64,000 nucleotides of DNA from Spirochaetaceae bacterium UBA6243 (GTDB lineage Bacteria; Spirochaetota; Spirochaetia; Treponematales; Rectinemataceae). This document shows, piece by piece, positions 45,115-54,627 of the stretch. The translations under genes were made by a program, and so were the position numbers. A model generated the notes under the pieces. It worked only from the letters and a program-made list of their open reading frames with translations, ran no database searches and was not told where the DNA came from. The stretch lies in NCBI GenBank assembly GCA_002441395.1, contig DJVZ01000040.1:1-64000 (forward strand), read 5' to 3'. Positions within the stretch are counted from its first letter, which is position 1. Every line of letters starts with the position of its first letter.

Positions 45115-47100
45115 TCATTTTTTGTGCTTTTTCAAGGCAGCTTCCAACAAGCCACCTCCATGAGCGGAGGGGGAATTTATGATATTGGCCTTTTGGGCAT
45201 GCAGTACCTCCAGTTGTATCACTTCACGATCGGCCAGTCTTATGCCCTGGGCCTGTCTTTTTCGGACAGGGTACTCTTTAGCATGAAAAATTTGTTTGGT
45301 TTTTTTGCTTCTTGGTTTAGGTTTGTATTCCAATTGAAATTCATAGGCCGTGTCGATTGAAAATCCTAAAATCTCTGCTTTCTCCGGTACTAAACTATAA
45401 TCTTTCCCTGTAAGCCAACTGTCGATGGTAGTCCTTTTGATATAGACGCCTTTTTGATTTGCAAGCGAATATACCAGTGTGATGATGGCGCTGGATAAGG
45501 CTTCCTTTTCCGCGACGGTGATCCACAGCGCATTTTGGCCCGCGAAAAATTTGTCAGGAAGAGGTATCACCGTGTAGATGCCATTTTTTCTCAGAATCAA
45601 AATTTTATCAAATTTGGAGGCCTCCAAAATTTTTTCACCAGAAACCTCCGTCCCTAAATAGCCCCCCTCTGAATCATATCTGAGGGCAAAATCATGACGG
45701 GCGACGGTTTTAACCTCGATTTTCTTGAATGATTTAATCCGTGTCCGGCGGGACGAGGCGCTTTCGATCGTTTTGATATATGTTTTCAGGATTTCAATCG
45801 CATATTGGACAAGATGATTGAGGTGCTCCTTGTTCTGCGCAAGCTGTTGCTGGATTCGTTCCATGTCTTTTTTGGCTTTCTCTATATCATAAAGAGAAAT
45901 TCTTCGAATGGGTATCTTGAGCAAGCGCTCTACATCCTCTGTCCCTATCTTCCGGCTCAATTCCTTTGCAAAGGGCTTAAATCCGTCGAGGACCGCTTTA
46001 ATAACCGCATCGCTGGTTCTCTTTGTTTCTATTTCCTTGTAAATCCTTTCTTCGATGAAAATGCGCTCCAGGGTTCTCGCAAACAGCTCTGCCTGAAGCT
46101 CGTCGCGCTCCAGCTCGAGCTCTTGTCGAAGCAGATTGAGCAACTTGCCAGCATGATACCTTATGATATCTGAAACAGTGCTTATGGTCGGCTTGTCATC
46201 TTTTATGACCAGACAATTGCATGAGATTGATCGCTCGCACTCGGTGAATGCGTACAGCGAATCCACGACCTCCTTCGCATATACGCCTCTGGCCAGCTTG
46301 AGTTCTATTTCTACCTTGTCCGTGGTGAAGTCCGAGATCGAAGCGATTTTCAAGTGCCCCGCACGGACTCCCTCTTCTATACTGCCTATGAGGCTTTCTG
46401 TCGTTGAGCCATAGGGGACCTCTTTGATTACGATCTTTTTGGGATCGGAGGTGTCCAGCAGGGCGCGAACCCGGACTTTTCCATTTCCATCGGCATAATC
46501 GGAAGCATCTATGAAGCCGCCGGTCGGGAAATCCGGTGTAAGCGCAAAAGATTTGCCTTCAAGACAAGCGACCTCAGCCTGAATTACCTCGACAGAATTA
46601 TGAGGCAGGATTTTTGTACTCATGCCTACCGCGATGCCCTCGGTTCCCAGCATAAGGACGACCGGAATTTTTGCGGGGAATACGAGTGGTTCCCTGTTCC
46701 GTCCATCATAACTGTCGATATATTGCGTGATCTTCGGGTGAAAGAAGACCTCTTTGGCAAAAGTTGTGCATCTGCATTCTATATAGCGCGGCGCGGAGGC
46801 TTCGTCTCCCGTTACGGGATTCCCGAAATTGCCCTGTGTCTCGATGAATAGTCCTTTATTCGCGAGGCCGACAAGCGCCGAACCTATGGATGCGTCCCCG
46901 TGAGGATGATATTTCATGCAGTGACCGACGACATTGGCGACCTTATGGAATTTCCCATCATCCATTTCGAAGAGGGTGTGCAGGATTCGGCGCTGGACAG
47001 GCTTAAGTCCGTCGTCGAGTTCGGGAATGGCCCTGTCCATAATTACATATGAGGCATAATATAGAAAATTGTCGTTTAGTAGCTTTTTGATGTAGGCCAC
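45115..47100 (-). CDS. parC: DNA topoisomerase IV subunit A
   Basis: Breakage-reunion subunit of a type IIA topoisomerase, 661 aa. Catalytic Tyr106 lies in ASAPRYIECR, and the winged-helix quinolone region YHPHGDASIGSALV is present. The C-terminal DNA-wrapping part is short (about 170 residues) and shows no GyrA box, so this is the decatenating ParC type rather than gyrase. It follows parE by 47 bp on the same strand. Relaxes and decatenates replicated chromosomes. Confidence 0.88.
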   Translation of the reverse strand: MAYIKKLLNDNFLYYASYVIMDRAIPELDDGLKPVQRRILHTLFEMDDGKFHKVANVVGHCMKYHPHGDASIGSALVGLANKGLFIETQGNFGNPVTGDEASAPRYIECRCTTFAKEVFFHPKITQYIDSYDGRNREPLVFPAKIPVVLMLGTEGIAVGMSTKILPHNSVEVIQAEVACLEGKSFALTPDFPTGGFIDASDYADGNGKVRVRALLDTSDPKKIVIKEVPYGSTTESLIGSIEEGVRAGHLKIASISDFTTDKVEIELKLARGVYAKEVVDSLYAFTECERSISCNCLVIKDDKPTISTVSDIIRYHAGKLLNLLRQELELERDELQAELFARTLERIFIEERIYKEIETKRTSDAVIKAVLDGFKPFAKELSRKIGTEDVERLLKIPIRRISLYDIEKAKKDMERIQQQLAQNKEHLNHLVQYAIEILKTYIKTIESASSRRTRIKSFKKIEVKTVARHDFALRYDSEGGYLGTEVSGEKILEASKFDKILILRKNGIYTVIPLPDKFFAGQNALWITVAEKEALSSAIITLVYSLANQKGVYIKRTTIDSWLTGKDYSLVPEKAEILGFSIDTAYEFQLEYKPKPRSKKTKQIFHAKEYPVRKRQAQGIRLADREVIQLEVLHAQKANIINSPSAHGGGLLEAALKKHKK

Positions 47101-47147
47101 AGTATCCTCCGTCCGGTCATACGCTTGCTAATGTGTTCGGAAGTGCC

Positions 47148-48950
47148 TCATAACTCAGTGACAAGATTATCCATAATGAATTGTCGCCTCTCCGGGCTGT
47201 TCTTCCCCATGTAAAAACAGAGCAGTTCGGGGACGGAGGATAATGTCTGAATGTCCACTTTGACAAGCCTGATGTCTTTCCCGATGAATTGGCCAAATTC
47301 AGCGGGACTTATTTCGCCAAGGCCTTTAAAACGGGTGACCTCCGTCCCCTGTCCTAATCGTTGTATCGCTTCGTCCCGTTCGCGGACCGAATAGCAGTAC
47401 AGCGTTTCTTTTTTCGTTCTCACCCTGAAAAGAGGCGTTTCCAAAAGGTATACACGGCTCTGGACCACCAATTCCTCGAAATATGTCAGAAAGAACGTAA
47501 TGAGGAGGTTTCGTATGTGAAAACCATCGTAATCCGCATCGGTCGCGATGACGATGCGGGCGAATCTCAGGTTCTCGACGTTGTTCTCAATGCCAAGCGC
47601 CATCATCAGGTTATAGAGTTCCTCGTTTTTGTAGATGGCCGAGCGCGGACGGTCAAACATGTTTTCAGGCTTTCCCCGTAAGCTGAAAATCGCCTGTGTG
47701 TGGACGTCGCGGGCGCTCACCATGCTGCCGGCGGCTGATAAGCCTTCGGTAATAAAGATTGTCGATCGATCTCCCAAATCTCCATCCCCCAAGTGTGCTT
47801 TACAATCCCTCAGATTTGGTATTTTGAGCTCGATTCTCTTCGCCGCTTCTTTCGCTTCCTTTCGGACTATGTTGAGCTCGGTACGCAGTTTCTCGTTTGT
47901 AAGAATTTTTTCTTGCAGAGTCTTCGCCGCCTGGGGATTGCGGCGGAGTATCTCGTCGACCCCTTTTTTGACCTCCTGAAGAATCCATGGTCTGATATCG
48001 CTGTTCCCAAGCTTGTTCTTCGTCTGGCTCTCAAAAACCGGATTTTTGATTCTTATCGCGATGCCGGCGGCAAGCCCCTCTCGCACATCCTCTCCGCGGT
48101 ACGAGGCCTGAAAGAATTCATTGATCGCCTTCAGAAATCCTTCGCGAAAAGCTGAAAGGTGGCTGCCCCCGTCTGATGTATACTGGCCATTTACAAAAGA
48201 GAAATGCTCTTCTCCATATTCCTTGGTATGGGTAAAAGCAAATTCAATGCGGTCCCCCCGGTACCAGCCGATATCATAGAGCGCACTGCCGCCGAGTTCA
48301 GTCGATAATAAGTCATGAAGTCCTTTTTCAGCATGGAAGTCCTTGCCATTGAGTGTCAAGGTCAAGCCAGGGTTCAGACAGGCATAATTCCACAATCGTT
48401 TTTCTATGAACTCGGGTATGAAAGAGTATTCTCCGAAGATTTCCTCGTCGGGGATAAATTCGACCAGCGTGCCGGTTTTCTCATGATTGTTACCCTCCCG
48501 CGAATCGGTGAGAATACCCCGGGAGAACTTTGCCTCGAAAACCTTTCCTTCTCTATATGAGGCGACCCTGAAGTCCTTGGATAAGGCATTCACTGCTTTT
48601 GTGCCGACACCATTCAGACCAACTGAAAACTGAAAAACTTCATCGTCATATTTTGCGCCTGTGTTGATGACTGAAACGCACTCTATGACTTTCCCGAGAG
48701 GAATTCCTCGGCCATAGTCGCGCACTCTGACTTTTTTGCCGTCGATGGTGATAGCTATTTGATTTCCCGCGCCCATTATGAATTCATCGACTGAATTATC
48801 GATGACTTCCTTTAAAAGGACGTAAATACCATCGTCGGGGCTTGAACCATCACCAAGCCTTCCAATGTACATACCTGTTCTGAGCCTGATGTGCTCCAGC
48901 GAGGAAAGTGTCTTTATTTTTGATTCATCATAAATAGATTTTGTTCCCAC
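47148..48950 (-). CDS. parE: DNA topoisomerase IV subunit B
   Basis: ATPase subunit, 600 aa, starting with GTG. GHKL motifs: EVIDNSVDEF, DYGRGIPLG and GLNGVGTKAVNALS. The TOPRIM domain contains FITEGLSAAG and the metal triad DADYDGFHI. It forms the heterotetramer with the adjacent ParC. Two GGGACGGAG-type motif copies lie near the 3' end of the gene. Confidence 0.9.
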   Translation of the reverse strand: MGTKSIYDESKIKTLSSLEHIRLRTGMYIGRLGDGSSPDDGIYVLLKEVIDNSVDEFIMGAGNQIAITIDGKKVRVRDYGRGIPLGKVIECVSVINTGAKYDDEVFQFSVGLNGVGTKAVNALSKDFRVASYREGKVFEAKFSRGILTDSREGNNHEKTGTLVEFIPDEEIFGEYSFIPEFIEKRLWNYACLNPGLTLTLNGKDFHAEKGLHDLLSTELGGSALYDIGWYRGDRIEFAFTHTKEYGEEHFSFVNGQYTSDGGSHLSAFREGFLKAINEFFQASYRGEDVREGLAAGIAIRIKNPVFESQTKNKLGNSDIRPWILQEVKKGVDEILRRNPQAAKTLQEKILTNEKLRTELNIVRKEAKEAAKRIELKIPNLRDCKAHLGDGDLGDRSTIFITEGLSAAGSMVSARDVHTQAIFSLRGKPENMFDRPRSAIYKNEELYNLMMALGIENNVENLRFARIVIATDADYDGFHIRNLLITFFLTYFEELVVQSRVYLLETPLFRVRTKKETLYCYSVRERDEAIQRLGQGTEVTRFKGLGEISPAEFGQFIGKDIRLVKVDIQTLSSVPELLCFYMGKNSPERRQFIMDNLVTEL

Positions 48951-48967
48951 GCGTTATATTCTAGCAC

Positions 48968-49019
48968 GGCACGGAGAATGGGGTACAGAGGATGATAATC
49001 TCTGTACCTCTGTCGTGCC
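48968..49019. repeat. Two-part inverted repeat related to the dispersed motif
   Basis: An inner perfect pair GGTACAGAG/CTCTGTACC (48982-48990 and 49000-49008) lies within an outer pair GGCACG/CGTGCC. The arms look like head-to-head GGGACAGAG copies with one base changed, the layout of a REP/BIME element. It lies upstream of parE. Confidence 0.5.
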
Positions 49020-49162
49020 TCGATTACAGGGAACCTCACCATATTTTATCAGACACTTCTTTCAAGAGACTGGAATCACATCGCTAAAAGAATTAGAATA
49101 CCTGTCAGGATTTTTTGAGTATCTTATTGTAGAAAATGGATACAAGGAGTAAGTCGGTTTCT

Positions 49163-49255
49163 ATGCATTTCAATTTGAAATATGGCGGTGATTCTCTTCT
49201 GCTCGATCTTGAAGAATCGAGGATCATCGATGTCACGGTGCCGGTTGTTGTATAG
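49163..49255 (+). CDS. 30-residue ORF resembling the N-terminus of LarA (remnant or leader)
   Basis: Starts after AAGGAG and ends 2 bp before the aldolase ATG. The peptide MHFNLKYGGDSLLLDLEES resembles, from memory, the first strand-turn-strand of nickel-dependent lactate racemase-family proteins. Nothing further of that protein follows. It is either a decayed gene start or a translated leader that couples ribosomes into the aldolase. Tentative. Confidence 0.4.
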   Translation: MHFNLKYGGDSLLLDLEESRIIDVTVPVVV

Positions 49256-49257
49256 AT

Positions 49258-49917
49258 ATGAGCTATTTAATAAAAGATGAATTCAAGCGCGCAGTGGTCG
49301 ATGGCGGTATGGAACTCCTGCAGCAGGGACTCACGGTCGGGACTTGGGGCAATCTCAGTGTCAAAGACCCTGAGACAGGCCTGGTCTATATAAAACCCAG
49401 CGGTATGCCCTATACTTCCATCACGCCGCAGGATATCGTCGTGATGGACGAGCGCGGCGCCATCGTCGATGGCCACCGCAAGCCGTCGATCGAATTTCAT
49501 CTTCACCTTTCGATCATGCGCGCGCGGTCCGATGTCTTTGCGGTGATCCACACCCATCCGATCTATTCGAGCGTCTTTGGAGTCTTACGGGAGGATATTC
49601 CCGCCATTTCAGAGGATTTTGCGCAGATCGTGGGGGACAGGGCTTCATGCTGTGTATATGCGCTGCCAGGGACGGAGGAGCTCGCGAAAAACGTGGTAGT
49701 TTCCCTGGGGGAGGGGAAAGCAGTGCTTATCCCAAACCATGGAACAGTATGTGTAGGCCATACGCTTGATGAAGCCATGAAAGTAGCGGCTGTGGTGGAG
49801 AAGACAGCTCATATTTATCTGCTCGCTCGCTCTATTGGAACACCGCACGTTCTGCCGCATGAAGATATCGTTGTCATGCAGGATTTCATGCGCAACAGTT
49901 ATGGACAAGGGAAATAA
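49258..49917 (+). CDS. Class II aldolase/adducin-family protein (FucA/AraD-like)
   Basis: A 219-aa zinc aldolase or epimerase. Family motifs: GNLSVKDPETGLVYIKPSGMPY, with zinc ligands HTHP and a later His in IPNHGTVCVG. The catalytic Glu precedes the first His pair (SIEFHLHLSIM). Members cleave L-fuculose or L-rhamnulose phosphate or epimerise ribulose phosphate. A fucose isomerase is encoded at the left end of the window, so fuculose phosphate is one candidate. No kinase was found with it. A GGGACAGGG-type motif copy (49634-49650) replaces the sequence I would expect before YALPGTEEL. Confidence 0.85.
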   Translation: MSYLIKDEFKRAVVDGGMELLQQGLTVGTWGNLSVKDPETGLVYIKPSGMPYTSITPQDIVVMDERGAIVDGHRKPSIEFHLHLSIMRARSDVFAVIHTHPIYSSVFGVLREDIPAISEDFAQIVGDRASCCVYALPGTEELAKNVVVSLGEGKAVLIPNHGTVCVGHTLDEAMKVAAVVEKTAHIYLLARSIGTPHVLPHEDIVVMQDFMRNSYGQGK

Positions 49918-50026
49918 TATAGGGGATGCGGAGTACGGACGTTGTAATTATGCACGCGATGCTTGGGGATACTAAGGGCAGAGATAGCCTTTGATGATTT
50001 CAATTTCCACGGTACACAGGCCACGC

Positions 50027-52285
50027 TCAATCCATGTTCATCTCGACAAAACGGAGCGCGAGTTCTGGGTCGAAATGCGTGCCTGCGTTGTCGCGAATAT
50101 ATTCGAGCGCTTTTTCCTTTGACCACGCTTTACGGTATGGCCTGTCACTCGTAAGAGCTTCGTATACATCAGTTATCGCAAAAATTCTTGCTGAGAGCGG
50201 AATTCCTTCCCCCCTCAACCCGAAAGGATATCCCGTACCATCATATTTTTCATGATGATATAAAGGAATGTCAATATATTCATGGAGCGAGGGAATACGC
50301 GAGAGAATCGCTTTGGAAATGAGGGGATGCTTCTGCATTTCGATTCGCTCTTCGAAAGTTAGAGGCCCAGGCTTATTTAAAATAGCATCAGAGATGCCAA
50401 TTTTGCCAATATCGTGAAAAAGTGAGCCAATTCTCAGTTTTTTAAGCTCATTCTCATCCTGGATGAATCGGGAAGCAAAGGACATGAAAAGGGCCGTCAC
50501 CCGAAGTGTGTGGCCTTCTGTTTCCTCGTCGCGGAATTCGAGTGCGCTTGAAAGGCCTTCGATGATCGATTCATTTGCACGCTGCAGGTCCCGATATGTC
50601 TTGTCGAGTTCTTCGATAATGTTCTGCATCTGAAGGGCAATGCCGATCTGATAGGCCGCCGCTTGGCCAAACGCGAGCCACGTTTCATCCGGTTTAAAAG
50701 GGGCACGAAAGAAAAGTTCGAGCACGGCGCGCGCTTCATTCGCCAATATCACCGGAATGCAATATTGAGTCACGAATTTTTCACGCTCAATAAGGTCACG
50801 GAAGTGAGGCACATAATCAGGATTTGTTGCAAGGTCGTCAGCCGCGATAATACGCCTCTCTTCTGCCGCGAGTCCCACATTTTTCTGTCCTGGCGGAATT
50901 GTCGCATCACGAATAAGATCTGACAAGAACCCGTCATAATCCTTGCTGGTCAGCGATCCATCGGCATTTTGAATATAGAGGCATATGCTGTCAGCATGGA
51001 GTGTCTCCCTTATGATTCTTAATATTTTCAAGACAGCCGCATTGAAATCTCGGCCTGAGCCAAAGTATTCTCTAAAAATGTCGAGCAGTGAAAGCCGATG
51101 TATCCATTCCTTGGCCATTCTCTGGGCCGCAAGTTTAGAGAGTGGCTGCTCTAGTTTTTCCAATGTATAGCTTATTAAAATGTTCGTACCTTCAATCGGG
51201 ATGGCGTTCCAGTCTACGGCGCAAATGGCTCTGGATTTGCCATCGACGAGGACGGGGTATTGTGTACCATGCGCGCCTTCTCGGGAAAGCGATTCTTCCA
51301 TGTCGTCGCCAAGCCAGCGAAGTATTTTTTCTCCTCCTTCGTCTATTCGGATAAATCCTGCGCGCTGAATTCCGAAAGCGCGCTTGATGTATGAAGCTGA
51401 TTCTTCATATATGCTTGTCTCTGTCTGGCAATTGGCAAGTATCAGTGGCAGCTCCGCATCTATCTCGAGCCTCGAGCGGTATTGCTTTAAAGAGGTAATA
51501 TCCTGCCGAATCAATAGATATTGTTGCACCGCATTGTCTGCATCAGATAATTTCACCATTTGTCGAAACTCATGATAGCGCGAGCCGTCTTTGCGTGTTC
51601 CTGTTCCTTCCCATTGATGAATATCTTTGTTTTTCAACTCTTGAAAGACTTGCATACAATTTTTCGAAGAAACCTCGCCACAAAATCCCCAGAGATATCG
51701 ACCTTTCAGTTCCTGGATGGCCCAGCCCGTAAGCATTTCGTAAGCTTGATTGACCCATTCAAAGGCGCCTTGCCCATTGAGAATAGCGATCGCGATGGGA
51801 GAAGCCTGCAGAGCCTTGTTCTGCAATTCGATTTGAAGGCGCTGCGTCTCATCAGTCTTTCTCTGCTCAGCCCATTCGAGTGCTTTTGGAATAATATAAG
51901 AAAGCCGGCTTGATTGCTCTTTGAGCACAAAATCGTAAGCTCCCGCTTTTATCAGGGCGACAGCCGTGGGCTCTCCGATAGCCCCCGATACAATAATAAA
52001 TGGAATGATTTGCTTTATCTTATGCAGTGCTTCCAAAGCGGCAAAACAATCGTACCCTGGGACTGCCCAGTCGGAAAGAATGACGTTGTGTCTCTCCGGC
52101 TCCGTACAAGACTCGCTTTCAGCAACTTGTCGTAGCGCTTCAAGATATTCTTTGAGATTTTGTATATGCGTATAGTGCAATGATTTAAATGCTTTTTTTA
52201 GTTGATATACAAGGAGCTCAGTGTCATCCTTGTTGTCCTCAATGATAAGAACGTTAAGGTCGGTATTCTCTGGCAATATAGTCAT
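50027..52285 (-). CDS. Response regulator with PAS, GAF and HD-GYP domains
   Basis: A 752-aa soluble signalling protein, starting at ATG 52285, 10 bp after the previous gene. Order: an atypical receiver (about 10-140, Asp in ILSDWAVPG), a PAS domain (about 165-290, WVNQAYEMLTGW and WEGTGTRKDG), a GAF-like region (about 300-560), and an HD-GYP phosphodiesterase (about 575-750) with LFHDIGKIGI and YDGTGYPFGL intact. It should hydrolyse cyclic-di-GMP in response to phosphorylation by the kinase encoded two genes upstream. It completes a kinase-receiver-effector operon. Confidence 0.9.
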   Translation of the reverse strand: MTILPENTDLNVLIIEDNKDDTELLVYQLKKAFKSLHYTHIQNLKEYLEALRQVAESESCTEPERHNVILSDWAVPGYDCFAALEALHKIKQIIPFIIVSGAIGEPTAVALIKAGAYDFVLKEQSSRLSYIIPKALEWAEQRKTDETQRLQIELQNKALQASPIAIAILNGQGAFEWVNQAYEMLTGWAIQELKGRYLWGFCGEVSSKNCMQVFQELKNKDIHQWEGTGTRKDGSRYHEFRQMVKLSDADNAVQQYLLIRQDITSLKQYRSRLEIDAELPLILANCQTETSIYEESASYIKRAFGIQRAGFIRIDEGGEKILRWLGDDMEESLSREGAHGTQYPVLVDGKSRAICAVDWNAIPIEGTNILISYTLEKLEQPLSKLAAQRMAKEWIHRLSLLDIFREYFGSGRDFNAAVLKILRIIRETLHADSICLYIQNADGSLTSKDYDGFLSDLIRDATIPPGQKNVGLAAEERRIIAADDLATNPDYVPHFRDLIEREKFVTQYCIPVILANEARAVLELFFRAPFKPDETWLAFGQAAAYQIGIALQMQNIIEELDKTYRDLQRANESIIEGLSSALEFRDEETEGHTLRVTALFMSFASRFIQDENELKKLRIGSLFHDIGKIGISDAILNKPGPLTFEERIEMQKHPLISKAILSRIPSLHEYIDIPLYHHEKYDGTGYPFGLRGEGIPLSARIFAITDVYEALTSDRPYRKAWSKEKALEYIRDNAGTHFDPELALRFVEMNMD

Positions 52286-52295
52286 AGGGATGTCC

Positions 52296-52784
52296 TCAGA
52301 CAGAGTTTTTTTTGGGTTGCAAGTTTGTTTCCAGCCAATAATGGCATACGAGATCGATTTCACGAAGAAAAGTGGAAAAATCGACAGGCTTTCTTATGAA
52401 GCTGTTCGCGCCATTCTCGTAGCTTTGAATCATATCTTCTTCCAAAACGGAGGTAGTAAGCACAACTATTGGCACATAGCGCGTGGTCGGTGCCGCGCGA
52501 AGCTCTTTGAGCACTTCGATGCCACTTCTGCCGGGGAGCTTGAGGTCCAGTAACACCAGAGAGGGAGTTGTGACTGCCGTATTCCCCGAGTTCACGGCAT
52601 CACTTTCAGATTCTGCCGCTCTTCTGCCCAGCGCGATCTCGAGCGCTTCATCAGCATTCTTGGCAATTCGATATGGAGTTTTGATGCCTTTTTGCCTGAG
52701 CGCGATCACCGCAAGTTCAGCATCATCGGGATTGTCTTCAACAATGAGGATTGTCACATGAGGGGCATTCAATTCCATAATCAC
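52296..52784 (-). CDS. Single-domain response regulator
   Basis: A 162-aa stand-alone receiver: acidic pair in IVEDNPDDAE, phosphoacceptor Asp in LLDLKLPGRSG, and the switch Lys in IRKPVDF. There is a hydrophilic insertion of about 20 residues before the phosphorylation strand. The GTG start overlaps the kinase stop (GTGA); the ATG two codons on is an alternative with better spacing. Resembles Rcp1-type receivers partnered with phytochrome-like or PAS kinases. Probably shuttles phosphoryl groups between the adjacent kinase and HD-GYP protein. Confidence 0.9.
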   Translation of the reverse strand: MIMELNAPHVTILIVEDNPDDAELAVIALRQKGIKTPYRIAKNADEALEIALGRRAAESESDAVNSGNTAVTTPSLVLLDLKLPGRSGIEVLKELRAAPTTRYVPIVVLTTSVLEEDMIQSYENGANSFIRKPVDFSTFLREIDLVCHYWLETNLQPKKNSV

Positions 52785-54550
52785 TGTGCCTCGCCAAAAT
52801 CGAAATAGAAGGTTGTGCCTTGTCCTGGGACAGACTCCACTGTTACCGAACCTCCGTGCCGCGCTGTCACGCGCTTAATAATCGAAAGTCCGATGCCGGT
52901 ACCCTCAAACTCGACTGCTTCATGAAAGCGTTGAAAGGGAGCAAAAAGCCTGTCACCCGCCGCTTCAACATCGAAGCCTGCGCCATTATCGCGGATATAA
53001 AAAACATTTTTGCCTTCACGTTGCGCCGAGCCAATTTCAATACGTGCGACATCCCGCTTCTGTGTAAATTTTAGAGCATTTGAGATGAGGTTGGCAAGAA
53101 GAATTCGCGCAAGATCGGGGTCCGCAAACGCGTGCAGATTTTTTTGCACGTTGCATTCTAAATGCCGTTCTTTTTTGTCTTCCGTTTCTTCATTAATGAT
53201 TTCTTGTGCTATCAGGCTCAAGTCGATAGACCGGGGATTCAGTGTTCTTGTCCCCGCCCGCGAGAGCATCAGCATATCAGTAATCAGCTTTTGCATGCGG
53301 TTTGCATTTTCTTGAATCCGGTTGAGGAGGTGATTGATTTCTTCAATGCGATTTTTAAAAGTTTCTTGCTGATGAGGCGCGTTTGGCAGATTTTCATGCA
53401 ACAGATCTCCAAGGATTGTCGAAAAACCCGCAATGGCGCGGAGCGGGGCACGCAAATCGTGCGAAACTGAATATACAAAAGATTCATGCTCTCTGTTGAG
53501 TTCTGTCAAGCGTTGAGTTTTGGCCTCGAGTTCTTCCGTTCGTTTTTTTACCTGCTGTTCGAGCGTTTCGGTGAGCGCTTTCAATTCCTGTTCTGCGTGC
53601 ACTCTCTGAGAGATGTCGTGAACGATGGAAAAGAGCAATTCCTTGCCATGAATGCTGATGGGACCGGTGTACACTTCGACGTCGACGGGCTCGGCATTTG
53701 CGCGACGATGCTTGAAGTAAAAAACATTCTTGTTTTTAATGCGGGCTAAATCCAAATCAACTTTAACTTCTGCCTCACTAAGCGTATTGATGTCCTGTAC
53801 GCGCATTGTGGTAAGCGTTGCTCGGTCCCAACCATAGAATGCTTCTGCGGCAGGATTTGCATCAAGAATGCGCCCCGTGGGTGGATCGATAATGAGCATT
53901 GCCGTATGCTGGTTCTGGAAAAGGCTGCGATAGCGTGCTTCCGATTCAGCGAGGTCCTTGCTCGCTTGTGCGAGCCGCTCGTTGTCCAGAAATAAGAGAC
54001 AGATGAGGGAAAAAACAACGGGAAAAATTACCAGGTAGGGGAATAGCATGAGGGGAATAACTTCATGCCATTTCCCGTCTGGAAGGAGGAATTGGGAAAG
54101 AATTACGCATACGTGGATAAGGAAGCCCAAGAACCATGTTCCGATTGGTGTGGCAAATTTATGCTTTTCGGCAAAAGGTTGATAGCGCGGTCGGAGCCTT
54201 GCTGCAATGGTGGACAGGATCATGGCGGATATAATTGATAATGATCCAGGGATTACACCGGCGCCTCCAAGGCTGATACGAAAGGCAAGCGCAAAGGCCG
54301 CCGCGATTGTTCCTGTCAAAGGCCCGCCAAAAAATCCAGCAATGCCGATTACTATGCTGCGCGCGTCATAAAAAATCCCTTCCTCAATTTTGAAAGGCGT
54401 GAGCATTGCAAGAATTGCTGTCGCTCCTAGAAAAATGCCATTTATTATCGAAATTGCCCAAGGTTTCCCTTTGAATGATCTGGAGATAAAATGATAGAGC
54501 ACGTAGATGGAAATGAGTATAGTCACATTTTGGAAAAGCGTTGTAACCAA
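52781..54550 (-). CDS. Membrane sensor histidine kinase (5TM-LYT, PAS, HisKA, HATPase)
   Basis: A 589-aa kinase starting with TTG after GAGG. The N-terminal membrane module (residues 1-195) looks like the 5TMR-LYT sensor domain (GGPLTGTIAAAFALAFR). A PAS domain follows (about 205-320, FQNQHTAMLIIDPPTGRI), then a coiled coil, the H-box YSVSHDLRAPLRAIAG, the N-box LISNALKFT, and G-boxes DNGAGFD and GTGIGLSI. It is the first gene of an operon with a receiver and an HD-GYP protein, all with 4-bp overlap or short gaps. The 5TMR-LYT modules in known kinases sense cell-wall or carboxylate signals; the ligand here is unknown. Confidence 0.9.
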   Translation of the reverse strand: MVTTLFQNVTILISIYVLYHFISRSFKGKPWAISIINGIFLGATAILAMLTPFKIEEGIFYDARSIVIGIAGFFGGPLTGTIAAAFALAFRISLGGAGVIPGSLSIISAMILSTIAARLRPRYQPFAEKHKFATPIGTWFLGFLIHVCVILSQFLLPDGKWHEVIPLMLFPYLVIFPVVFSLICLLFLDNERLAQASKDLAESEARYRSLFQNQHTAMLIIDPPTGRILDANPAAEAFYGWDRATLTTMRVQDINTLSEAEVKVDLDLARIKNKNVFYFKHRRANAEPVDVEVYTGPISIHGKELLFSIVHDISQRVHAEQELKALTETLEQQVKKRTEELEAKTQRLTELNREHESFVYSVSHDLRAPLRAIAGFSTILGDLLHENLPNAPHQQETFKNRIEEINHLLNRIQENANRMQKLITDMLMLSRAGTRTLNPRSIDLSLIAQEIINEETEDKKERHLECNVQKNLHAFADPDLARILLANLISNALKFTQKRDVARIEIGSAQREGKNVFYIRDNGAGFDVEAAGDRLFAPFQRFHEAVEFEGTGIGLSIIKRVTARHGGSVTVESVPGQGTTFYFDFGEAQ

Positions 54551-54627
54551 AACTTCGCCTCTCTTTTTTATTATTGTATTTTATATTATAGAGTAAGTTA
54601 ATAGGAAATTCAAAAAGAAAGGCGGTT

